Source: Roseovarius sp. THAF27 (GTDB lineage: Bacteria; Pseudomonadota; Alphaproteobacteria; Rhodobacterales; Rhodobacteraceae). From it: 64,000 bases of DNA. Position numbers and translations under genes: made by a program. Shown here piece by piece: positions 43,443-50,350 of this stretch. The stretch spans positions 1 through 64,000 of the forward strand of contig NZ_CP045394.1 of NCBI RefSeq assembly GCF_009363655.1, given 5' to 3'. Within the stretch, counting starts at the first letter, position 1. Every line of letters begins with the position of its first letter. The notes under the pieces are model-generated. The model searched no databases and was not told where the DNA came from. It saw only the letters and a program-made list of their open reading frames with translations.

Positions 43443-45038
43443 TTACGCTTGAGGATCGAGCGAGACCACGAAGGTCGTGCCTTTTCCCTCCTCTGTTTCG
43501 AACTCAATCCGTCCCCCATGATGGTCGACAATGGCCTTAACGATGCTCATGCCGAGGCCAGTCCCTTTTACGGATGTCGTGTAGCTTTCTGGCGCGCGGG
43601 TGAACCGTTCAAACAGACGCTTTTGCAAGGCTAGAGGTATTCCGTGTCCGTAGTCGCGCACCCAGAAACCGTCGCCATTCGTGATTATCCCAGCTTCCAC
43701 TTTACCGCCAGGCAAGGATGCCTTGATGGCGTTGGACAACAAGTTGCTCAAGACTTGGAGCAGCCGAAGCTTGTCGCCCTTGATCGACTGCGGCTGCCCT
43801 TCCGGAGGAATCAGGGAGACTTGCACATCATGCTGGGTCGCGTATGGCCCGATGTCATCTACCGCTTGCTCTACGACGGAGGGCAGTTCGACAGTCTTCT
43901 GATCGGCGACAAAGCCAGCGGAGCTCAGCCGTTCAAAATCGAGAATATCTTCGACCAGGTGACTCAAGAGGTCGGAGTTCCGGGCTGCCGTATCCAGGAC
44001 TTTCTGCATGTTCTCAGAAAGCCTATCTCGTTCCAGGGCAAGCAGCTTCACGGCGCCACTGACCGAAGTGATAGGGGTGCGGAGTTCGTGAGACACCGTT
44101 GAAATCAGCTCATCCTTTGCCATGCGAAGCGATTTCTCTTGGGTGATATCGCGAACGACGCCCACAATGCCCAACCGGGTCTCCATCTCGCTTCGGAGCG
44201 GCGCCATGAACACTTCGCCGGGAAACGTCGATCCGTCCTTTCGCCGGAGATCCATCTCAAACCGGTTCACAGCTTTTTCCCGGGCCTTGCTATAAATGCG
44301 CTCACCCTGGTGTTCATACGCATCCACGCTGGGATAAAGAACAGACGTGCTTTGACCGATGAGATTGCCTTTGCCGAAGCCGAAGAGCATTTCTCCGGAT
44401 GAATTGATCATCCGGATCCGCCTGTCGTCGTCCGCAGCGATGATCGCGTCAGGTACAGCCTCGATGATCGCATTCAGCAGCATAGTTTTTTCGGCAAGCT
44501 CCCGTGCGCGTTCGGATTTGAGTAACTCCTGCCCAAGCCACCGTCCAAACAGGCGTACCAGTTCCGTTTCCATTGCGCGGAAGGGTTTGCGCTCGTCCGG
44601 GCCGGAGAAATTCAAGGTTCCGATACGCGTTGTGCCCACGCGCAATGGTACGCCAATATAACTTTCCAAACCAAAGTTCAGATAGCAGGGGTGGTCGGCG
44701 ATCTCGGACTCACCTGCATGGTGAAAGTAACTGACATCGTCCGCAACCAGCGTGTGCGTGCAGTATGTCTCGGATACGTTGAATTCGGCTCCAGGGTCCG
44801 GCGCCCAGTCAGGCCCTGTGACATGGTGGACGCGGTAGACGGAACCATCGATGCGGCTGACGATTCCAAGAGGCAAGTTCAGAACGTAACAGCCCAACTT
44901 TAACAGCCGGGAGATTTTCTCGTCCATGTCGAGGTCTGGATCGAGCGACACCGTGAACAATTGACGCAAGGCGTCGTCATGACGCCCCAGAAACTCGCTC
45001 CACTCTTGTGACGGGTCTGATGTACCGTAATCCGACAT
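43443..45038 (-). CDS. GAF-PAS hybrid sensor histidine kinase
   Basis: 531 residues from ATG 45038 (GAGGGACC upstream; an in-frame GTG at 45080 is possible). An N-terminal GAF domain (about 35-175; LKLGCYVLNLPLGIVSRIDG, FNVSETYCTHTL), a PAS domain (about 185-300; AIIEAVPDAIIAADDDRRI, GIVGVVRDITQEK), a HisKA with the phospho-acceptor in STVSHELRTPITSV (about 315), and an HATPase domain with NLLSNAIKA and GTGLGMSIVKAIVDHHGG. No membrane segments, so cytoplasmic sensing. No response regulator is adjacent. Confidence 0.9.
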   Translation of the reverse strand: MSDYGTSDPSQEWSEFLGRHDDALRQLFTVSLDPDLDMDEKISRLLKLGCYVLNLPLGIVSRIDGSVYRVHHVTGPDWAPDPGAEFNVSETYCTHTLVADDVSYFHHAGESEIADHPCYLNFGLESYIGVPLRVGTTRIGTLNFSGPDERKPFRAMETELVRLFGRWLGQELLKSERARELAEKTMLLNAIIEAVPDAIIAADDDRRIRMINSSGEMLFGFGKGNLIGQSTSVLYPSVDAYEHQGERIYSKAREKAVNRFEMDLRRKDGSTFPGEVFMAPLRSEMETRLGIVGVVRDITQEKSLRMAKDELISTVSHELRTPITSVSGAVKLLALERDRLSENMQKVLDTAARNSDLLSHLVEDILDFERLSSAGFVADQKTVELPSVVEQAVDDIGPYATQHDVQVSLIPPEGQPQSIKGDKLRLLQVLSNLLSNAIKASLPGGKVEAGIITNGDGFWVRDYGHGIPLALQKRLFERFTRAPESYTTSVKGTGLGMSIVKAIVDHHGGRIEFETEEGKGTTFVVSLDPQA

Positions 45039-45675
45039 GGTCCCTCGCACATTTTTTTGACTAGTTGGAGCGTCATTCACTCAAGGAAACAGTAAAGTTC
45101 AAATTGACGTGTGTCTGGACTGCGCTCGGCGATAATCTTCCAATCGGCTACAATAAGGTGACCGACGTCGCAGGAGTAGAACGGCCCTTCGGTCCGTCGC
45201 GCATTCGGCCATGCGGCCTCACCGCGGCGTTGCGCTTGGCATCCCGGTTTGCCCGCCTCGCGAGCACGTCCCTCCCCTGCCGCTCCGCCGGATTGCGCTC
45301 TGGTCTGTTTTGCGGGGCAAAACGATCCCGCCGCTTCATCCGTCTCCCGCGTCCGGTCGGGCCGTTTGCCTGCTCGTGTCGGGCAAACCTACCGTCAAAA
45401 CACACACACATGAGTGCGGAAGCATATCCTCCGGATGGCCCCCAAATCAGCCCGCGTCAAGGATCGCAAAACTTTTCGGCGAGGGCAGGGCCTGTGGCCC
45501 GGGGCGGTTTCGTGCGTGAGGGCGCGCATGTGTCAGGTGTTGCGCGCAGAAAACTTTTGCGCCCGGCAAGCCGGCGGCTGCGCCGTCCCTGACCCGGGCA
45601 GATTCGGAAACCAGGCATTCGGCCATGCCACCACACTCACGTGGTGGCTCCTCAACCGAACACTGGAGACCAGAC
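45039..45675. other. Long non-coding leader upstream of the DUF2493 gene
   Basis: 637 bases without a supported gene; several short open frames in all phases overlap. Hairpins: GTTTTGC-ggg-GCAAAAC (45307-45323), GTTTGCC...GGCAAAC (45364-45388) and GCCACCAC...GTGGTGGC just before the gene (about 45627-45648). The size and structure suggest a leader or small RNA; the function is not known. Confidence 0.5.
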
Positions 45676-46605
45676 ATGGCTTACGACACCGCAAACACCT
45701 ACGAGACCATCGAACTTTTCGGGCTGATTGAGAAGGACGCAAAGCTGCCGATCCCGGAAGATCACATCCTGACCGACCACATCATCCGCGAAAGCTTCGA
45801 GGCTCTGCTTGGTCAATTGCGCAATACTGGCCTTGAGGCAGAAATCGAACCGCTGGCCCATGGGCTCGCCACGATCCTGCAGCGCCGCAAGGTGGCACTC
45901 GGCAAGGAGGTTGACCGCACTGCCGACAAGATCGGCGCGCTGGCAAAATCCCACGACGGATCGGAGATCGCCGAGACCGCGCTCGAAGAAGCGCAGGCGC
46001 GCTTTCTGCAGCTGCGCGAGATTGTCAGCGCCATCGAGGTGATGAGCGAGGCGGCGGCGGAATGCTACGAAATCGAGACCGGTCACGCCTTCATCCCGGC
46101 AGCCGGGTCGCGCGCAAGCGTCCGGGCGCAAGAGACGGGTGCTGTCTTCGAGGCGCGGCAGCTCCTGGAGCAGCATGATCGCGAAACCGCCGAGAAATCG
46201 AAGGTCGAGGGGGTCCCCCTGATCGTCTCAGGCGCCACCGACTGGACCGATGTCGATGTGATCTTCAACACGCTCGACAAGGTTCGCGAGCGGATCAGGC
46301 AGAACCGCAATCAGGAGATCTTCGTCTGCCACAAGGGTGGCAAGCACGGGGCCGAGATGATCGCGGCTCGGTGGGCCCGGGCACGCGGGATAGCGCAGGC
46401 GCGCTTCGATCCGCGCTGGTCCGCGCACGGACGGGCGGCACCGTTCAAGTGCAACGACGAGATGCTGGACGACAAGTTCGCGGCAACGGGGGTTGTGCTC
46501 TTCGGTGGCAACGGGGTCGCTCTGAACCTCGGGCAGAAGGCGGAAGCGAAAGGCCTGACGGTCATGCGGGTTGCGGACCCGGCGAAGAAGACTGCGGAGA
46601 CGTGA
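45676..46605 (+). CDS. DUF2493 (YspA/SLOG-like) protein
   Basis: 309 residues from ATG 45676 (CTGGAGACCAGAC upstream). The N-terminal 180 residues are helical and acidic; the C-terminal part is the DUF2493 SLOG/Rossmann-like domain: VPLIVSGATDWTDVDVIFN, IFVCHKGGKHGAEMIAARWA, and RFDPRWSAHGRAAPFKCNDE. SLOG-fold proteins bind nucleotides or their derivatives; this family is common on alphaproteobacterial plasmids. A terminator follows. Confidence 0.8.
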   Translation: MAYDTANTYETIELFGLIEKDAKLPIPEDHILTDHIIRESFEALLGQLRNTGLEAEIEPLAHGLATILQRRKVALGKEVDRTADKIGALAKSHDGSEIAETALEEAQARFLQLREIVSAIEVMSEAAAECYEIETGHAFIPAAGSRASVRAQETGAVFEARQLLEQHDRETAEKSKVEGVPLIVSGATDWTDVDVIFNTLDKVRERIRQNRNQEIFVCHKGGKHGAEMIAARWARARGIAQARFDPRWSAHGRAAPFKCNDEMLDDKFAATGVVLFGGNGVALNLGQKAEAKGLTVMRVADPAKKTAET

Positions 46606-46612
46606 ATTGAGA

Positions 46613-46640
46613 GGGTCGCCTTCGGGCGGCCCTTTCGTTG
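46613..46640 (+). terminator. Rho-independent terminator after the DUF2493 gene
   Basis: GGGTCGCC-TTCG-GGCGGCCC (one G-T pair) followed by TTTCGTTGTT. Confidence 0.8.
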
Positions 46641-46667
46641 TTACTCATGCGCGTGGCGGTGCCCCAA

Positions 46668-46685
46668 ATTGCTTTGCAAAGCAAT
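46668..46685 (+). promoter_or_regulatory. 18-bp palindrome over the promoter of the nucleotidyltransferase gene
   Basis: ATTGCTTTGCAAAGCAAT is perfect. TTGCAA within it (46675-46680) can be a -35, with TATATA (about 46699-46704) as -10 at 18-base spacing, so a repressor bound here would block transcription. Confidence 0.65.
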
Positions 46686-46734
46686 ATTTTCTGATAGGTA
46701 TATACGTGCCAAGCAAAACTTGGAAATGATTGGC

Positions 46735-47751
46735 ATGACCCCACTCAGCAGCATCGCGATGAGCGCCTATACCGACTTGGTGCGTCTTCTGACGGATGAC
46801 GCCTTGTCCGGTGTGGAGGGCAAGCCCACGCTCAAGGAACGCGGTGACAAGGCCTATTGGTACGCCGCGCGACGCGTCGGAACCGAGATGCGGTTCATCT
46901 ATATCGGCGAAGACAGCGACCAGACGCGCGCGCGCATCGACCGGATCGAAGAGCAGCGCATGGCGGCCAAGGCGCGGCAGGCGGAACGGTCGCGGCTGGT
47001 TCGGCTCTTGCGCGCCGAAGGCATGACGCCCATCGACCGGGCGACCGGTTCCATCCTGTCAGCCATGGCCGCAGCGGGGACATTCCGGTTTGTCGGCACC
47101 ATCGTCGGGATAAACGCGTTCCGGCTCTATGAAGGTGAGCTTGGCATTCGCCTTCCCCTGGGCGGCATGAACAATACCGGCGACATTGACATCGCGCAGT
47201 TCGAAAAGCTCAGCGTGGCCCTGCAGGATCAGGTCGATCCGGGGCTCGCCGAGACGTTCTCAGCGCTGAAGTTCGATCCGGTTCCCGGGCTCGACAAGGG
47301 GCGGACCTGGCGATGGGCACAGGGCGGCAGTGGCCAGCTGGTCGAGTTCCTGACCCCGGCCTTCGGGGATGAGAGCGTCCGAGACTTGCCAGCTCTGGGC
47401 CTGGGAGCGCAGGCGCTGAACTACCTCAATTTCCTGATCGCCGAACCGATACATACGGCGGCGCTCTACCGGTCGGGCGTTCTGGTCCAGGTGCCACGCC
47501 CGGAGAGATACGCGATCCACAAATTGATCATTGCGGATCGGCGGCGGGACGGGGCGGGCAGCATCAAATCTGCGAAGGACAGGGAGCAGGCGGCCTTTCT
47601 GATCAAGGCGATGGCCGAGGACCGTCCCGATGATTTGGCTCGGGCCTATGCCACTGCCATGGAGGTCGGACCGCGCTGGCGGGAGCATATTGGCAACTCA
47701 CTGAAGCGGATGCCGGGGACGCAGACGATTCTCGAGAGCCTAAGCGCGTGA
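46735..47751 (+). CDS. GSU2403-type nucleotidyltransferase-fold protein
   Basis: 338 residues from ATG 46735; an upstream in-frame start at 46726 is near. The N-terminal segment has PTLKERGDKAYWYAARRVGT and RFIYIGEDSDQTRARIDRIE, then a nucleotidyltransferase fold with TFRFVGTIVGINAFRLYEG and the metal-binding pair in NNTGDIDIAQF. This matches my memory of the GSU2403 family (NTP_transf_8). Substrate unknown. Under a palindrome-controlled promoter, like toxin-antitoxin or defence genes. Confidence 0.72.
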   Translation: MTPLSSIAMSAYTDLVRLLTDDALSGVEGKPTLKERGDKAYWYAARRVGTEMRFIYIGEDSDQTRARIDRIEEQRMAAKARQAERSRLVRLLRAEGMTPIDRATGSILSAMAAAGTFRFVGTIVGINAFRLYEGELGIRLPLGGMNNTGDIDIAQFEKLSVALQDQVDPGLAETFSALKFDPVPGLDKGRTWRWAQGGSGQLVEFLTPAFGDESVRDLPALGLGAQALNYLNFLIAEPIHTAALYRSGVLVQVPRPERYAIHKLIIADRRRDGAGSIKSAKDREQAAFLIKAMAEDRPDDLARAYATAMEVGPRWREHIGNSLKRMPGTQTILESLSA

Positions 47752-47772
47752 TGGCGAGGGCGAGGCGGCCAG

Positions 47773-48093
47773 CTACTGATCCGCTGCTCTGAGGATCGCG
47801 TGCCAATCCTGCCCTGCTCCCAGCACTCTTAAGATAACCAACTGATCTCGCTCGACCTGATAGATGATCAGATGCTCAGCGATGGGATGGATGCGAACAG
47901 GTGGATCGAATTCTGCGCGTTCACGGGCCATCTCCGGCATGAAGAGCAAACGATCGAAGGTATCTTCCATGATGTCGGTATATCTGTCGGCCTGAGCCAT
48001 TGACCACGTCTGCGCCGTGTAAATCCAGATGTCTTCCAGATCGCGTTGGGCTGTTGGCGTCAGCCGATAGGCGATGGGATTACTTGCGGGCAT
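47773..48093 (-). CDS. parE: ParE-family toxin
   Basis: ParE toxins poison DNA gyrase. The 106 residues carry the RelE/ParE fold signature: YRLTPTAQRDLEDIWIYTAQ, DRYTDIMEDTFDRLLFMPEM, RIHPIAEHLIIYQVE and LVILRVLGAGQDWHAIL. ATG 48093 lies inside the end of parD (14-base overlap), so translation is coupled. Confidence 0.9.
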   Translation of the reverse strand: MPASNPIAYRLTPTAQRDLEDIWIYTAQTWSMAQADRYTDIMEDTFDRLLFMPEMARERAEFDPPVRIHPIAEHLIIYQVERDQLVILRVLGAGQDWHAILRAADQ

Positions 48094-48325
48094 GTTTCTC
48101 CCGCATCCGCGCCTTGAACGTCTTGAAGTCGAACGGCTCGGGGTCGCCGCTCTTGAGACCTTCATCGATGGCTTGCTGCAAAGCTTCGATCGCTTGAGCG
48201 CGCTCTTGGTCGCGGCGGATAAGGTGGCGCACATAATCGCTCGTATTGCTGAAGCTGCCATCTTTCAAGCGTGCTTCAACCCAGGTCTTCATCGGATCGG
48301 GGAGAGAAACATTCATGGTGGCCAT
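48080..48325 (-). CDS. parD: ParD-family antitoxin
   Basis: Ribbon-helix-helix antitoxin of 81 residues from ATG 48325, with a perfect AAGGAGGA site. The N-terminus (MATMNVSLPDPMKTWVEARL, FSNTSDYVRHLIRRDQERA) is the DNA-binding RHH; the C-terminus (SGDPEPFDFKTFKARMREK) wraps the toxin. An in-frame start at 48367 lies upstream of the ribosome site and was not used. Confidence 0.92.
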   Translation of the reverse strand: MATMNVSLPDPMKTWVEARLKDGSFSNTSDYVRHLIRRDQERAQAIEALQQAIDEGLKSGDPEPFDFKTFKARMREKHARK

Positions 48326-48368
48326 AGTAATCCTCCTTCTTAATTCAGACATATCATTAAATGCCATA

Positions 48369-48391
48369 TTTTGTCAATAAATATGACAAAA
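48369..48391 (-). promoter_or_regulatory. parDE operator and promoter
   Basis: TTTTGTCA (48369-48376) and TGACAAAA (48384-48391) are perfect 8-base arms. On the minus strand TTGACA within this dyad is the -35, with TATGTC 18 bases further as -10. Confidence 0.72.
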
Positions 48392-48669
48392 CTTGCCATT
48401 CTCCCGGCCGCTTTGACCTTTGCCCGCGCGCCGCATTGCCGGGACCATCGGGTGATGGACCATCCCGGCAATGTCGTCCGTGACCAGAAGGCACGCCGGG
48501 AGTTACGTTTGGCGCGGCCTTTTCGTCGTGTGTCTCGAGGCGTAGGCGCGCTCGTCTACGCGGGCTCAGCAATCTGCCGCCGCCAGGACCGTTATTCCCT
48601 TTCCATCGGTCCGTCAGCGTGCGGCCCATTAGCATCGGGTCTAACAGGTGGCTAAGCGCGCCTCGTGGG

Positions 48670-48847
48670 TATCCTCGACAGTTCAAGACGCGGGCTGTGG
48701 CGACGTTTCGCTTGAGGTTGAAGACCAGCACGACCTTCGTGATGTTTCGGAACATGGCACCCACGCGGGTGGGCTCCGTCAGCACCCCGGCCAGGATCGG
48801 CGGGACGCGGACGCGGATGGTGGCGACGGCGTGACGGCAAGGGTCAT
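48670..48847 (-). pseudogene. Decayed inverted paralogue of the small gene at 49036
   Basis: On the minus strand an AGGAG-led ATG at 48847 starts a frame that breaks after about 22 codons, but a neighbouring frame reads EPTRVGAMFRNITKVVLVFN and so on, parallel to RVGAMFRNTRNGDGSEFFSL of the intact gene at 49036. DNA similarity is visible over CGCGTGGG(T/C)GC(C/G)ATGTTCCG. The copies face away from each other across about 190 bases. The rest of 48392-49035 holds no supported gene. Confidence 0.6.
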
Positions 48848-49035
48848 CCGGATCACTCCTTTTTGCTCATAGATGTGGATCGCACGGGGTCGGCCCAATC
48901 GTGCCCTCAGCTGACGCTCCGGCAAGCACAAATACGGCTTCCACGGCGGAGCCGCGGACCCTCCGCATTTGCGCTTGCGACCGGGCCTCTTGCCCCCGTG
49001 CCGGGTGATCCCCATCGCAACAAGGAGTAACCCAA

Positions 49036-49242
49036 ATGACCAACCACTACGTCGCCACCGTCCCCGTCAAGTTCACCGATACCGATGGCCAGGAGCGCAC
49101 CCGCTTCCAACGCGTGGGCGCGATGTTCCGCAACACCCGCAACGGGGATGGCTCGGAGTTCTTCAGCCTCAAGCTCGACTTCCCGGTCGCGGTCTCGGAA
49201 CTGGTGATGTTCCCGCCGAGCGCAAAGGACCCTCAGGGTTAA
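49036..49242 (+). CDS. Small conserved hypothetical plasmid protein
   Basis: 68 residues with AACAAGGAGTAACCCAA upstream, a good ribosome site. Sequence is beta-rich: YVATVPVKFTDTDGQERTRF, RVGAMFRNTRNGDGSEFFSL, KLDFPVAVSELVMFPPS. I recognise the pattern as a small protein widespread on related plasmids, but not a named family or function. Followed directly by a cluster of hairpins leading to the mob region. Confidence 0.7.
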   Translation: MTNHYVATVPVKFTDTDGQERTRFQRVGAMFRNTRNGDGSEFFSLKLDFPVAVSELVMFPPSAKDPQG

Positions 49243-49258
49243 ATCCTCTGACGAGGAT

Positions 49259-49535
49259 GGGCCGCCCCAGGACGATCTTGGGGCGGCCCGATCCCTGTTC
49301 CAGGGATGCCGGTCGCTGCGCGATCAAGGGACCCACTCCCCCCGGAACGATCAGGCCGCGACAGACCGGCCAGTCAGCCTCAAGGGGGCCATCCGCAAAA
49401 ACCTATCGGCCAGGGCCTCCCGGTTTTTGCGGCAGAGATTTGGTGACCAAATCTGGCCCTCCTCGACCCTGCCTGTCCGCCCTGTCGGTGGGGTTGCGCC
49501 CGCCCGCGGTTCCGTCCGAACACATGCGTGTTCGG
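49259..49535. other. Cluster of perfect inverted repeats upstream of the mobilisation genes
   Basis: In 277 bases: GGGCCGCCCC/GGGGCGGCCC (49259-49289), ATCCCTG/CAGGGAT (49291-49307), CCGCAAAAACC/GGTTTTTGCGG (49393-49432), AGATTTGGT-g-ACCAAATCT (49436-49454) and CCGAACAC-atgc-GTGTTCGG (49516-49535). The first may also end transcription of the small gene. No supported gene lies in 49243-49756; with the repeat at 49638 this is the likely transfer-origin region. Confidence 0.7.
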
Positions 49536-49637
49536 CCAGACCTCGGGCGGTGCTGGGGAAGGGGACCCATTGGACAGGTGGGGTTCTTGATGGTGAGGGG
49601 GCAGCTCCGCGCCCCTGCGGGCCGCGGGGGAAGCGGA

Positions 49638-49722
49638 CACCAAGGCTGCCTGAGCCTGAATGCAACGTAAGTATATAATTGACAGCTAGGTATATTATTG
49701 TAATGTAGGGGCAGCCTTGGTG
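49638..49722. other. Candidate origin of transfer (oriT)
   Basis: CACCAAGGCTGCC (49638-49650) and GGCAGCCTTGGTG (49710-49722) are perfect 13-base arms around a 59-base AT-rich loop. The loop holds two direct repeats, GTATATaATTG (49671-49681) and GTATATtATTG (49690-49700), 19 bases apart. It ends 34 bases before mobC. Inverted repeat, helically phased direct repeats and position beside MobC/relaxase match oriT organisation; the nick site itself was not identified. Confidence 0.55.
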
Positions 49723-49756
49723 GAAGGTGGCAGGAAATAGGGGGCCTTTCTTCCGC

Positions 49757-50350
49757 ATGTCTCGAACGAAGCGCCTGACAGAGATCGAGAAGATGCAGAT
49801 CGTTCGCGAGGCCGCGGAGGGTGCGTCGACGTCTGAGCTGGCTGGGCGCTTTGGAGTCACTTCGCGGGCCGTGCGCTACGTCCTGAAAGCCGATGCCGAG
49901 CGTCAGATGGATGCCGCTATCCCGGTCTCGGCGGTCAGTGTGAAGGTCACGGCTGCGGAGCTTGAGGCGCTCGACGAGGTGTTGGCGAAGGCGGGGATCG
50001 AGAGCCGGGCCGAGGGGCTGCGGCGGCTCATTCAGGCGGCAGGCGGGGTGTTCGTTCCGGACGCGCAGATGGCAGCAGAGATGGCGCGCTACCGCACTTC
50101 TCTGAACCAGGTTGGCAATGGTGTCGCACAGATCGCCAAGCAGATGACGCGGGCCAATCGAATGGGGCAGGGGGCCGTGGGGGGCACGAGTGCCGAGTTC
50201 TCCGAACTGCGCCTCGCGCAGATGCGCGGGCTGGCGCGGTTCATCCTGGATTCCGCTGATGAGATCGATCTGCTCCTGCGCCGCCGTCGCGACGCGATGC
50301 AGCTCGAGGCCACGGCCGCGCTGAGGGAGTTTGCCCATGCGGCTGAATGA
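49757..50350 (+). CDS. mobC: MobC-like mobilisation accessory protein
   Basis: Helps the relaxase open and bind oriT. 197 residues from ATG 49757. The N-terminus is a homeodomain-like HTH (TEIEKMQIVREAAEGASTSE, LAGRFGVTSRAVRYVLKA), then a MobC/RHH-like part: VSAVSVKVTAAELEALDEVL and YRTSLNQVGNGVAQIAKQMT, the latter resembling the MobC signature (L-N-Q-x-A/G...N-Q-I-A). The fused N-terminal HTH is a less common layout. The relaxase start lies 14 bases inside its end. Confidence 0.82.
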   Translation: MSRTKRLTEIEKMQIVREAAEGASTSELAGRFGVTSRAVRYVLKADAERQMDAAIPVSAVSVKVTAAELEALDEVLAKAGIESRAEGLRRLIQAAGGVFVPDAQMAAEMARYRTSLNQVGNGVAQIAKQMTRANRMGQGAVGGTSAEFSELRLAQMRGLARFILDSADEIDLLLRRRRDAMQLEATAALREFAHAAE

